64,000 bases of DNA from Pseudoalteromonas luteoviolacea (GTDB taxonomy: Bacteria; Pseudomonadota; Gammaproteobacteria; Enterobacterales; Alteromonadaceae), in the NCBI RefSeq assembly GCF_018100925.1, contig NZ_JAGJEH010000010.1, forward strand, positions 182,760 through 246,759, written 5' to 3'. Shown here piece after piece: positions 34,775 through 43,049 of the stretch; the stretch's first letter is position 1, and each line of letters starts with the position of its first letter. The notes below the pieces were generated by a model. That model made no database searches and was not told where the DNA came from. It worked only from the letters and a program-made list of their open reading frames with translations. The translations under genes were made by a program, and so were the position numbers.

Positions 34775-35964
34775 GTTTTCGTATTCGCTGAGAGTAACCA
34801 TTGATTGAAAAGGTGTGCATATGCGGTTTTGGCTTTACGCCGAGTGATATGTTGCAATGCACGGTAGCGGACAGTTTCACTATTTTTTGCATGATATGCG
34901 TAGCTTGGTTTATCGGTATATATCAAAACCCACTGGCCTTGAGGTGTGCGAATTGGTCTAGATAATTCCTCTAACTGATTATTAAATGCCACTTGTGCCA
35001 ACCATTTTTCTGGGTGGTGGCGACTGATCTGTACAAGCTGCTGAGTGTTATCAGATGTACTAAAGTGATTGCGTAGGCCTCGTTTTAAAAACATCTGTTG
35101 AATTTTGTTTTTATTGGCATTGTCGTATATCGCGATAGCATCTTTTTGATTTTCAAAAATTGCTGCGAATGCTGAAATATGCTGTAAGTATTTAAACTCA
35201 TTTTTATGAGTGGCGTAGAACTGGGCGATTTCCTGATCAGAAACATGTGACCTAATGTTGTCAACGTAATCGCTTCGCTCGCCGTGTAGTTGAGATTTAA
35301 CGCCTAAATAAGCCTGAATCGACGGTCTAAGCAATTCACCAAGTGCGAGCAGGTTGAGTCGAGTTAGAGATAATTTTTGCTTGGCAAGCAGTGGAGCAGC
35401 TTTATTCTTCAATTGATGAAAGCTGACAAAATCTTCAACGTCTTTATTTAGCAGCCTAGTATCCCCTTCATGCAATGAAAATCTACCTTGCATCGATTGA
35501 CTTGCCAATATGTCATCAAGAGTGAGTTTAGGTTGTTTACTCAATGATACCTGACGCCACTTTTGTCTTTGCTGCTCAGTATATTGTCCATTATTAGGGT
35601 ATGGTCCTAATAGCGATTTCAATTCCTCACCAGATAATGACACTGGCAGTGGTTTTTGTGATGTATGTGTAAGCTGTGGAAACTTATGAAGTAACATCGA
35701 GCGTATATATCGGCGCACATGATATGTATTGTCAAAACCCACGGGCGCGTGCCTATCTAACAATGATAAGTTAAGTTTGCGTGCGTGTGATAGGAGGAAC
35801 TGGTTCTCTAATAGCCGAGCTTTAAGGTTTGTTTTAGATATTTGTCTATCTTGGGCTTGGTATAAGCTGTGCATTAGTGCAAGCTCAGCTTCGGTAATGT
35901 GGTCGAGTGCAGAGAAGCTGGGTAAGCTAAAAAAGCTTACCCATAAAAAGATAACAAAACGCAT
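34771..35964 (-). CDS. Secreted parvulin/SurA-like folding factor
   Basis: 397 residues with a signal peptide (MRFVIFLWVSFFSLPSFSA). An N-terminal helical region (ALMHSLYQAQDRQISKTNLKARLLENQFLLSHARK) resembles SurA/PpiD-type chaperone lobes. Near 265-300, SDQEIAQFYATHKNEFKYLQHISAFAAIF has the pattern that precedes a parvulin domain, and near 350, LSRPIRTPQGQWVLIYTDKPS matches the closing strand of that domain. Several usual parvulin active-site residues are not obvious, so it may be a chaperone without isomerase activity. The start shares one base with the upstream stop (TAATG), and the end overlaps the next gene by four bases. It may assist folding of the enzyme encoded just upstream. Confidence 0.6.
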   Translation of the reverse strand: MRFVIFLWVSFFSLPSFSALDHITEAELALMHSLYQAQDRQISKTNLKARLLENQFLLSHARKLNLSLLDRHAPVGFDNTYHVRRYIRSMLLHKFPQLTHTSQKPLPVSLSGEELKSLLGPYPNNGQYTEQQRQKWRQVSLSKQPKLTLDDILASQSMQGRFSLHEGDTRLLNKDVEDFVSFHQLKNKAAPLLAKQKLSLTRLNLLALGELLRPSIQAYLGVKSQLHGERSDYVDNIRSHVSDQEIAQFYATHKNEFKYLQHISAFAAIFENQKDAIAIYDNANKNKIQQMFLKRGLRNHFSTSDNTQQLVQISRHHPEKWLAQVAFNNQLEELSRPIRTPQGQWVLIYTDKPSYAYHAKNSETVRYRALQHITRRKAKTAYAHLFNQWLLSANTKT

Positions 35965-36974
35965 TAGCGTGCCACCATCGCGTGATTGAGTAGGTGTACT
36001 ACCATAGCGATTGAATGTGGGATCACCATTTTGGCAGTATTTAACCTATCGTGATGATCTTTTGAATTGAGCACGATACCACCCTGTGCGTATGAAAAAG
36101 CACCGCCTTCAGTTAGTAGAGGGCGAATATCAGTATCTGTTGCATTTAATGCAGTGAAACTTTGCATCGCCTGCTTTACTAATGCCATATCATTCAAACT
36201 TTCTTGGTCGTAATAGTCTTTGACCCATGATTCCCAATCTGAGTGATTGAGATCCGAGGTAGTCCATGTGTGGTGAGGCTGTAGTAGATCTGTTGTGTGA
36301 AAAACAAAGCCCAAAATTTGCGGGTTGCCAGTTTTTAGGTAGCTTTGATACCAATATTGCCCAAGGTTATCGATAGGTTGAAAAGGCATTTCCTCAAAGT
36401 CGTCATACATGTTGTAATGTGAGTGTCCGTCGATACGGTAGTTTTTTTCAGTGATCCCGTAGCTGTTGTATTCACTGTCGTCGGCGCTGAACCATCCTGT
36501 TTCTCCGCCAGGGCCGTCATCTAGGTAATCACCCTTCAACCAAGTTGCCGCCATGCTATCGATCGCCCCCCATACTGTGAGCTTGTCGTAGTTATAGCCA
36601 CCAAAGTCATTGCCATGTTGGTCAGCACCTTGGGTGTGATTTTGAAAGTGCCAGTAACTGGTGTATTTGACGATACTTTCTGCCACCCCCCAGACCGGAG
36701 CTTGAACACAGTCACCTGTGATCGCGCCACATAAAAACGTATCTTCAAAGTCATCAACGTCATAGGCTGCTTGTCCCATCAGCTCGCCAAGTTGAGTAAT
36801 ACTCATCCCTTTTGATTGGGCGAATGATAGCAGCTTGCGATATTCTGTCGTTTGTGGATTTTGTGCCATATAATTAACAGCATCTATAACAATCCGTTTA
36901 TGTGTTTCTTGGCTAAATCCATAAGCATTTCCGGCACTAGCCATAACTAAAGAAACTAAAAGGAGTTTTTTCAT
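35964..36974 (-). CDS. Secreted zinc-dependent phospholipase C/S1-P1 nuclease-like enzyme
   Basis: 336 residues with a signal peptide ending near AYGF. The mature N-terminus FSQETHKRIV begins a helical protein with metal-ligand candidates in the order expected of the phospholipase C/P1 nuclease fold: ETHKRI, YDVDDFED near residue 70, WHFQNHT near 110, GHSHYNMY, GFVFHTTDLLQPHHTW near 225, and NHSDWESW. It is likely a periplasmic or exported hydrolase of phosphodiester bonds; whether the substrate is lipid or nucleic acid is not clear. First gene of a three-gene coupled unit. The divergent gap to mipA (36975-37156) holds both promoters. Confidence 0.7.
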   Translation of the reverse strand: MKKLLLVSLVMASAGNAYGFSQETHKRIVIDAVNYMAQNPQTTEYRKLLSFAQSKGMSITQLGELMGQAAYDVDDFEDTFLCGAITGDCVQAPVWGVAESIVKYTSYWHFQNHTQGADQHGNDFGGYNYDKLTVWGAIDSMAATWLKGDYLDDGPGGETGWFSADDSEYNSYGITEKNYRIDGHSHYNMYDDFEEMPFQPIDNLGQYWYQSYLKTGNPQILGFVFHTTDLLQPHHTWTTSDLNHSDWESWVKDYYDQESLNDMALVKQAMQSFTALNATDTDIRPLLTEGGAFSYAQGGIVLNSKDHHDRLNTAKMVIPHSIAMVVHLLNHAMVAR

Positions 36975-37156
36975 TTTATTTCCGTATTGAATAATTACTC
37001 GATTGTGAGAAAGCGCATTTAAAAATGTAAAGATGACAATATGATTAAAAAAATGTTAATTGCTGAGTTTTGAATTGTTTTCTTGTTGTATGAGAAGTGC
37101 TCAGGTATGATCTGGTACTGAATTTAGGCACAAATGCTAAATAAAGATAATAAGTA

Positions 37157-37978
37157 ATGAATAATATAATTTCTGTGTTCCTTGCACTTTGCATGGTGAT
37201 TATGGGGAAAGCACATGCTGAGCCTTGGTATGATGAAGATGACTTTGAATGGCAATTGAGTTTAGGTGCATTCTATGTCAACACGAAGCTACCAAAGCTA
37301 ATTGGTTCCAAGCATGAATTCTCTTCTCTTGCACCGTTAATCGATGCCAAGCTTCAATATAAAAAGTTTTACTTGAATACACATTCAGGTGATTTTTTTG
37401 GCGGCTCTGATCTGGGATATCAATTAATTCAGGAGGAGGAGTGGGGACTAGATGCTATATTTGGTAACTATCAAATCCCATTCTCCGAAACCGGTTATTA
37501 CTCCAACGAAGATGATGTTGTTGAAGAGTTAAGGGGTGTAAAACCACGTAAAGTCGATCAGTCTATTGGTCTTGCGTATTATCGAAATATTGGCGATTTT
37601 TTGGCTGTCGCAGAGCTGGTCTACGATGTACTTGGTGAATCCAATGGGTGGGTTTTTCATGTTGAGGCGACGCGTAACTTTGAGTTAAGAAACTGGGACT
37701 TGTGGCTGAATTTTGGTGCTAACTATTACTCACAGAACTTCAATAACTATTTTTATGGCGTATCACCTTCGGAAGTTAATGATTACCTACATGGGTTTAC
37801 GGCTGGTGACGGCGCAACTGTGTTTGTTCAGACGCAAATTAACTACCCAATTGCGCAAGACTGGGTCTATAGCGCAGGGGCATCTGTATTAGTGGGTTCT
37901 GGCGGGGTAAAAAGCAGCCCCTTGGTAGACTCAAACTATGCGCGGGTTTTCTTTACTGGAGTGAAGTATGTATTTTAG
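37157..37978 (+). CDS. MipA/OmpV-family outer-membrane protein
   Basis: 273 residues. Signal peptide ends at AHAE. Barrel strands alternate (EWQLSLGAFYVNTKLP, LIDAKLQYKKFYLNTHSGDFFG, GWVFHVEATRNFEL, NWDLWLNFGANYYS) and the chain ends RVFFTGVKYVF, with a C-terminal Phe for BAM insertion. MipA scaffolds murein synthase and hydrolase in E. coli; in Alteromonadales the paralogues often sit with a DUF3019 gene and a two-component system. Here only the DUF3019 gene follows (11-base overlap). Confidence 0.88.
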   Translation: MNNIISVFLALCMVIMGKAHAEPWYDEDDFEWQLSLGAFYVNTKLPKLIGSKHEFSSLAPLIDAKLQYKKFYLNTHSGDFFGGSDLGYQLIQEEEWGLDAIFGNYQIPFSETGYYSNEDDVVEELRGVKPRKVDQSIGLAYYRNIGDFLAVAELVYDVLGESNGWVFHVEATRNFELRNWDLWLNFGANYYSQNFNNYFYGVSPSEVNDYLHGFTAGDGATVFVQTQINYPIAQDWVYSAGASVLVGSGGVKSSPLVDSNYARVFFTGVKYVF

Positions 37979-38360
37979 ACTCACTTGGGTAATTTGGGCT
38001 TCGCTGGCTGCATTGACGACGGAGTCAATGGCTAACGACAAACGTAAAGGAATATTACATGCTTCACCAACAAAATGTGTTGCACTAAACCAAGGACGTA
38101 CCTGTTATGCCGATGTTGTATTTGATATATCGGCACCTGAAGCAGGGGATTATTGCCTTAGAGAGAGTGAATCTAAACGCATTTTGCAGTGTTGGGCCAA
38201 TACGGATAGTTTCAGCTATACACTTAATTTTGGATCTGTTGAAAGTGTCAGTTATGAACTCATTGCCAAAGCACAAAGAGATGTGCTAGCGGTAACTACC
38301 ATTGAGGTAAATTGGGTTCATAAAGTACGTACTAAAAAGCGTCGATGGCGTTTGTTCTAG
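37968..38360 (+). CDS. DUF3019 secreted protein
   Basis: 130 residues with a signal peptide (about 22 residues, ending ESMA). The mature domain has the family pattern: HASPTKCVALNQGRTCYADVVF and GDYCLRESESKRILQCW, with four cysteines likely paired in the periplasm, followed by strands and a very basic end (RTKKRRWRLF). Function is unknown. It overlaps mipA by 11 bases and is translationally coupled to it. Confidence 0.82.
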   Translation: MYFRLTWVIWASLAALTTESMANDKRKGILHASPTKCVALNQGRTCYADVVFDISAPEAGDYCLRESESKRILQCWANTDSFSYTLNFGSVESVSYELIAKAQRDVLAVTTIEVNWVHKVRTKKRRWRLF

Positions 38361-38372
38361 GCAGGTATAACA

Positions 38373-38400
38373 AGGTCATGCTATAGAGAAAGCATGACCT
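38373..38400. terminator. Hairpin between convergent DUF3019 and lipoprotein genes
   Basis: AGGTCATGCT (38373-38382) pairs with AGCATGACCT (38391-38400), 10 bp with an 8-base loop. Neither side has a strong T-run. It could serve both convergent genes. Confidence 0.5.
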
Positions 38401-38407
38401 GAGTAAA

Positions 38408-38914
38408 CTAATTGCACTGCTCAATTAAGCCACGTAAGTGTGTACCAATGTCTTCGCTTTTGGTCTGACCTTGCTCTAACAATGCACTGAATTGAGTTTG
38501 TAGTTCAGCTAAATCGTAAGTTTCTAACAGTGTTTTCAGGTATGTCACTGTTTCTGCGCCTGCTTTTAATAATTCAGGGATACTTTCTAAGCTAATTTCT
38601 TGCTCGGTTAAACTCGCGATAGAATTTGCGAGTTCCGCCACACTTGCGCCATCTTGCAAAGCGCCCTCTACTTCCACAAGTGCGCCCATTGGATCGCCAT
38701 CTAGTTTGCTGGCAACGCAGCTTGCCATTGTTCCTGCTTGGGCACTGTGTGCCATCGCTTCTAACCCATGTTCACGAATTTGCTCAATAACCGCCTGTAA
38801 CTCTTGGTTTTCTGCTAAGTATTGCGCTTCAATTTGGGCTTTAGAGTCTTCAAATACATCACAGCCTGTGGTTAACAATGCACTCAAACCCAATAAAATA
38901 GCGATACGTTTCAT
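38408..38914 (-). CDS. Small helical lipoprotein, unknown function
   Basis: 168 residues. The lipobox LLTTGC puts the lipidated cysteine at about residue 18; Asp follows it, which in E. coli favours retention in the inner membrane. The mature part is almost all helical and acidic (ENQELQAVIEQIREHG, ALVEVEGALQDGASVAELANS, DLAELQTQFSALLEQGQ), with two further cysteines near 65 and at the C-terminus. I recognise no family. Confidence 0.65.
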   Translation of the reverse strand: MKRIAILLGLSALLTTGCDVFEDSKAQIEAQYLAENQELQAVIEQIREHGLEAMAHSAQAGTMASCVASKLDGDPMGALVEVEGALQDGASVAELANSIASLTEQEISLESIPELLKAGAETVTYLKTLLETYDLAELQTQFSALLEQGQTKSEDIGTHLRGLIEQCN

Positions 38915-38980
38915 AAACTCACCTAATTAACCTAAATTAGGGTCAGTCTACTTATTCCAAGTTTGATTGTCACCTTTACA

Positions 38981-39454
38981 TTAAGAATGACCAATCTGTC
39001 TTTTTTGCCGAACTTGATCTAAGTAAACAATATTTGACATACCAAATAATTCTGACTTGAGTACATTGGCGATAATATGCAGAGCTCGCTTCCACGCATT
39101 TCTCACAGCAAGGGTAAACTGTTTGCCTAAATGCACCTTTAAGGTGTCTAAAAAGCAATTACATAGAATTCGAATATCGCAGGCCGATGGATGTAGGGAC
39201 TTAATAGAAGCGATGTTACCGACAATGTAGCTACAGAGTTCTTTTTGGTTCGCCATACGGATCAGGCTTTGCTGGATAAACGCCCTCAGTTGATATTCAA
39301 TGGCTAGTATTTGTGACTCAGCACTAGGAATAACCATTGACATTGGATGCATTTTTAAACGGTGATTAAAGCTCACACAAAAGCAGTGAAAATTTGGCTT
39401 GATAGTCGCAAACGACTGACTTAAAAGCTGATATTGATAAGGTGAAATACTCAT
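38981..39454 (-). CDS. Divergent globin-like protein
   Basis: 157 residues. The ATG at 39454 has GGAG six bases upstream. The helical pattern fits a single-domain bacterial globin: SFATIKPNFHCFCVSFNHRL at the A-B helices, a His (SLHPSACDIRILCNCF) where the proximal F8 His would be, and LGKQFTLAVRNAWKRALHIIANVL, close to the G-H signature of flavohaemoglobin-type globins (FT..V..AW...L..I). Distal residues are unclear and an unusual number of cysteines is present. Haem binding is probable but unproven. It is a single gene. Confidence 0.55.
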   Translation of the reverse strand: MSISPYQYQLLSQSFATIKPNFHCFCVSFNHRLKMHPMSMVIPSAESQILAIEYQLRAFIQQSLIRMANQKELCSYIVGNIASIKSLHPSACDIRILCNCFLDTLKVHLGKQFTLAVRNAWKRALHIIANVLKSELFGMSNIVYLDQVRQKRQIGHS

Positions 39455-39657
39455 AATCGCTCCAATTACGATTAGAGCGGATCCGTGCTCAAGTTTTTAA
39501 TCAACTCTGTTTCGCTATCACTTATACTGATACAACAAACAAAACAAAATAAACTTGGGTGACTACCTATAATGCGTGTTATGTGTTGTATGAAAAACTC
39601 GCATTTGTTCTGAGTATAGCTAGTAGACTTTTATGATTGCAAACTTATTTATCAATA

Positions 39658-39688
39658 ATGCAGAAATACAAATACTGTAGTTCTGCAT
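39658..39688 (-). terminator. Hairpin downstream of the carbonic anhydrase gene
   Basis: ATGCAGAA (39658-39665) pairs with TTCTGCAT (39681-39688); inside, TACA/TGTA extends the stem past one mismatch. It lies 12 bases past the stop codon. The minus-strand sequence after it is AT-rich without a clean T-run. Confidence 0.45.
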
Positions 39689-39700
39689 ATCATCAAATGC

Positions 39701-40486
39701 TTATTTGATAGTTGATAGTAACTTAGGGTCGGTTACGAGCCGCCTGACACCGTGTGCATGATCTTCTTCAAAGACGTTTTCTTCACACCACTGGGCAAGA
39801 CTATTGATGTCGATTTTTGCACAAGCTGGGCGAACGCTCCAAGTAACTTGCAATGGAGAGCACTGTTTATCGTTGTAACTTGGCCCTGTAGTAGACCCTA
39901 AAAACTCAACAGGCTTACCAGTTGTATTTGGGATATGTTTAGGCTGGTGATAACCATTAACAACATTTCCATCGTAGCTCAAGTCATTGAAGTCAAGCGC
40001 ATCTTCATCATTCACAACGAGGAAAACTTGCGTTTCAACGCGTAGGTCAGGGTTCGCACATTGATCATTAAGGCAAGCGCCCAACCCCTTACCTGGTTTG
40101 ACATCACAAGAGCTGTGAACCCAATGCACTTCGATGGTATCCCCAGGTTTTACGTTTTTACAAACCTTACCTTTTGGCGCTTTTAACTCTGCGGCTGTTA
40201 GGCTTGATGTGGCGTTACACTGGTAACCACCATATTTACCGTCGCCTGCAAATACAGAGAAGTCTTTTGCTTTATGCTCTGCATTTTTGTGAAAATGAAT
40301 ATTACATAGGTTCATTTGTGAAGAAGGAGGCGCAAGGCTAAAGATACGCTTGTTTTCCCCGTGAAGGTTGTCGATGTCCCGTGGTGTTTGCGGACCAGCG
40401 CTGGCGCATGAGTTTGCAGTTGCAATACCACTGAAAAACAAAGTTGATAACGCTGTCAATGTTATCTGGAATGACCTTTTATTCAT
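39701..40486 (-). CDS. Delta-class carbonic anhydrase (secreted)
   Basis: 261 residues with a signal peptide (cleavage after about residue 24, GIATA|NS). The mature protein has the motif set I associate with bacterial delta-class (CDCA-related) carbonic anhydrases: TPRDIDNLHGENKRIFSLAP, MNLCNIHFHKNAEHKAKDF, the Cys-rich YGGYQCN, GDTIEVHWVHSSCDVKPGKG and SPLQVTWSVRPAC. His residues in IHFH and VHWVH are candidate zinc ligands. It would interconvert CO2 and bicarbonate in the periplasm. It occupies the position immediately upstream of the initiator tRNA, divergently, with a 200-base gap. Confidence 0.75.
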   Translation of the reverse strand: MNKRSFQITLTALSTLFFSGIATANSCASAGPQTPRDIDNLHGENKRIFSLAPPSSQMNLCNIHFHKNAEHKAKDFSVFAGDGKYGGYQCNATSSLTAAELKAPKGKVCKNVKPGDTIEVHWVHSSCDVKPGKGLGACLNDQCANPDLRVETQVFLVVNDEDALDFNDLSYDGNVVNGYHQPKHIPNTTGKPVEFLGSTTGPSYNDKQCSPLQVTWSVRPACAKIDINSLAQWCEENVFEEDHAHGVRRLVTDPKLLSTIK

Positions 40487-40626
40487 TTAATTGTCTCCGG
40501 ATTGTAAGAAAAGTGAAGTATAGAGCAAACTAAAACGGGTACAAGTGATGTATGTTAATGATTGTTAAAGAAGTACTTAATCAATTCTGAAGATGTTTAG
40601 GTGTGTCTAATTTATCTAGTTAGTGG

Positions 40627-40655
40627 TTGCGTATTAATGGAACAATCTCTATAAT
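40627..40655 (+). promoter_or_regulatory. Promoter of the initiator tRNA / rimP-nusA-infB unit
   Basis: TTGCGT (40627-40632) and TATAAT (40650-40655) are 17 bases apart, a near-ideal sigma-70 promoter about 35 bases before the tRNA. A small hairpin GCAGC/GCTGC (40669-40683) lies in the tRNA 5' leader. Confidence 0.75.
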
Positions 40656-40690
40656 ACACGCCAATTGAGCAGCATATCGCTGCATGTGGA

Positions 40691-40767
<77 letters not shown>

Positions 40768-40799
40768 ATATTAAGAAATTTGATTATTTCTTATTAGGT

Positions 40800-40821
40800 C
40801 GCGCATTCATAGTAATGCGCG
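40800..40821 (+). terminator. First hairpin of the metY-rimP leader
   Basis: CGCGCATT (40800-40807) and AATGCGCG (40814-40821) form a perfect 8-bp stem, followed by TTTTGCGTTT. It lies 33 bases after the tRNA and could end part of the transcripts. Confidence 0.6.
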
Positions 40822-40906
40822 TTTTGCGTTTAAGCGCAGCTTAATTTAGGCTGGTACAGCCCGCAACCAAGCACGGCCTTTGGCCACACAGTTTGTTTTT
40901 GGTGTG

Positions 40907-40929
40907 ACGCCCCGCTTGGTTCGGGGCGT
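40907..40929 (+). terminator. Second hairpin of the metY-rimP leader
   Basis: ACGCCCCG (40907-40914) pairs with CGGGGCGT (40922-40929) across a 7-base loop. A weak T/G-rich stretch follows. Confidence 0.5.
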
Positions 40930-40989
40930 TGTTGTGTCTAGTGCTAGATAATAGCAATTTAGGCCCAAGAGCATGCAGCTGAATTGATG

Positions 40990-41009
40990 GGGCCATGAGC
41001 CCTTTTTTT
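40990..41009 (+). terminator. Third hairpin with T7 just before rimP, attenuator candidate
   Basis: GGGC (40990-40993) and GCCC (40999-41002) form a short stem followed at once by seven T (41003-41009), only nine bases before the rimP ribosome-binding site. A short stem with a good T-run suits partial termination. Confidence 0.45.
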
Positions 41010-41028
41010 GTTTGTATGGAGGTAATTT

Positions 41029-41484
41029 GTGTCAAAACTCGAGCAAGATTTAACCGTTATGCTAGAGCCTGCTGTTGAAGCGTGTGGTTTTGAGCTACTC
41101 GGTCTAGAGTTTGTGCAAGCTGGTCGTCATTCTACACTAAGAGTGTACATCGAACATGAGAATGGTATTAATGTTGACGATTGTGCAGAAGTAAGTCGCC
41201 AGATTAGTGCGATTATGGATGTAGAAGATCCCATTACAAATGAATACAACTTAGAAGTGTCTTCACCGGGTGTGGATAGACCATTATTCAAACAAGCTCA
41301 TTATGAGGACGCGCAAGGTGAAGAAGTGCGTTTGCGCACTAAACTTCCACAAGATGGTCGCCGCAATTTTAAAGGCGATCTAATAGCAGTTAAAGGCGAT
41401 ATGATCACGCTGACTGTCGACGGGCAAGAGCACCACATTATGCTAAGCAATGTCGAAAGAGCTAATATCATAGCCAAATTTTAA
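41029..41484 (+). CDS. rimP: Ribosome maturation factor RimP
   Basis: 151 residues, starting at a GTG with GGAGG six bases upstream. RimP assists maturation of the 30S subunit. Typical sequence: EQDLTVMLEPAVEACGFELLGLEFVQAG at the start, then LRVYIEHENGINVDDCAEVSRQISAIMDVEDPI and YNLEVSSPGVDRPLF, the most conserved part of the family, and a C-terminal SH3-like domain. First gene of the rimP-nusA-infB block, 262 bases after the initiator tRNA. Confidence 0.96.
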   Translation: MSKLEQDLTVMLEPAVEACGFELLGLEFVQAGRHSTLRVYIEHENGINVDDCAEVSRQISAIMDVEDPITNEYNLEVSSPGVDRPLFKQAHYEDAQGEEVRLRTKLPQDGRRNFKGDLIAVKGDMITLTVDGQEHHIMLSNVERANIIAKF

Positions 41485-41523
41485 GATTAAGTGCGAAGGA
41501 CCAGGGCAAGCGAGGCAAAACCT

Positions 41524-43023
41524 ATGGCAAAAGAGATCTTGTTGGTTGCAGAAGCTGTATCCAATGAAAAAGCAGTCCCAAGAGAGAAAATTTTTGAGGC
41601 GTTAGAGTTCGCACTGGCGACTGCTACAAAGAAAAAACATGACGGTGAAATTGAAGTACGTGTTTCTATCGATAGAAAAACGGGTGAATATGACACATTC
41701 CGTCGTTGGCAAGTAGCTGAGCCGTTAGAAGATGGTTCACTAGAGCACCCTTATTCTGAAATCACCCTTGAAGCTGCTCAGGTCGAAGAGCCAGAGTTGC
41801 AACTAGGTGACTACGTAGAAGAGCAAATTGAGTCAATTCAATTTGACCGAATTACAACCCAAATGGCTAAACAGGTTATCGTGCAAAAAGTACGTGAAGC
41901 TGAGCGTGCATTAGTTGTTGATGCATATAAAGACCAAAAGGGTGAGTTGGTAACTGGTGTTGTGAAAAAAGCATCGCGTGATACCGTTGTAATTGATTTA
42001 GGTAATAATGCTGAAGCGGTAATTTACCGTGAAGATATGCTACCTCGCGAAAGCTTCCGTCCTGGTGACCGCGTTCGCGGATTACTATATGAAGTGAAGC
42101 CTGAAGCACGCGGCGCGCAGTTGTTTGTAACACGCTCTAAACCAGAGATGCTAATGGAGTTATTCCGCATCGAGGTACCAGAAATTGGTGAAGAGATGAT
42201 CGAGCTCAAAGGTGCAGCTCGTGATCCTGGTTCACGCGCCAAAATTGCGGTTAAATCAAATGACAAACGCATTGACCCAGTAGGTGCATGTGTTGGTATG
42301 CGTGGAGCACGTGTACAAGCTGTTTCGACAGAATTAGGCGGCGAGCGTGTTGATATAGTATTATATGATGACAATCCAGCTCAGTTCGTTATTAATGCAA
42401 TGGCACCTGCAGAAGTTGCGTCAATTGTGATGGATGAAGATTCACGCACGATGGAAATCGCGGTTGAAGCAGATAACCTAGCACAAGCAATTGGTCGTAA
42501 TGGGCAGAACGTGCGTTTAGCAAGCCAACTAACAGGTTGGGAACTAAACGTAATGACAGTTGAAGATATGGAGCGTAAAAACGCCGAAGAATCTGATAAA
42601 CTTATTAGCCTATTTACAGACAACCTAGATATCGATGATGACTTTGCAGAGTTTTTGATTAACGAAGGTTTCTCGACTCTTGAAGAAGTGGCATACGTAC
42701 CTGTTGCTGAGTTCTTAGAGATTCAAGGGCTAGACGAAGAAACTGTCGAAGAGTTACGTAAACGTGCAAAAGATGCATTGACGACTAAAGCACTTCGTGA
42801 TGAAGAGTCTTTAGAAGGTGCTGAACCTGCTCAAGACTTACTAGAGCTTGAAGGTCTTGACCGTCACTTAGCGTTTGTGATGGCGAGCAAAGGCGTAATC
42901 ACCCTAGAAGATTTAGCAGAGCAAGGTATCGACGAATTAGTTGAGATCACTGAATTATCTGAACAGCAAGCGGGCGACTTTATTATGGCTGCACGCAACA
43001 TTTGCTGGTTTAGTGAAGAGTAG
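41524..43023 (+). CDS. nusA: Transcription termination/antitermination factor NusA
   Basis: 499 residues from the ATG at 41524 (MAKEILLVAEAVSNEKAVPR, as in other gammaproteobacteria); a GAGG lies nine bases upstream. Domains in order: N-terminal RNA-polymerase-binding (1-125), S1 (about 135-200: GELVTGVVKKASRDTVVIDLG), KH1 and KH2 (about 205-345; GACVGMRGARVQAV and QAIGRNGQNVRLAS), and two acidic AR repeats at the C-terminus (from about 360). It controls pausing, termination and rRNA antitermination, linking it to the boxA element at the right edge of the window. 39 bases separate it from rimP. Confidence 0.97.
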   Translation: MAKEILLVAEAVSNEKAVPREKIFEALEFALATATKKKHDGEIEVRVSIDRKTGEYDTFRRWQVAEPLEDGSLEHPYSEITLEAAQVEEPELQLGDYVEEQIESIQFDRITTQMAKQVIVQKVREAERALVVDAYKDQKGELVTGVVKKASRDTVVIDLGNNAEAVIYREDMLPRESFRPGDRVRGLLYEVKPEARGAQLFVTRSKPEMLMELFRIEVPEIGEEMIELKGAARDPGSRAKIAVKSNDKRIDPVGACVGMRGARVQAVSTELGGERVDIVLYDDNPAQFVINAMAPAEVASIVMDEDSRTMEIAVEADNLAQAIGRNGQNVRLASQLTGWELNVMTVEDMERKNAEESDKLISLFTDNLDIDDDFAEFLINEGFSTLEEVAYVPVAEFLEIQGLDEETVEELRKRAKDALTTKALRDEESLEGAEPAQDLLELEGLDRHLAFVMASKGVITLEDLAEQGIDELVEITELSEQQAGDFIMAARNICWFSEE

Positions 43024-43049
43024 TTTATTAACGGGAGGTAACGCATAAC

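Noticed and set aside
40841..41035. Minus-strand 64-codon frame in the metY-rimP leader
   Set aside because: It coincides with three hairpins and has no ribosome-binding site; a structured leader explains the sequence better.
41491..41523. Upstream extension of nusA to an ATA/ATG at 41491
   Set aside because: The first 11 residues do not match NusA proteins; the ATG at 41524 gives the conserved start and a suitable GAGG.
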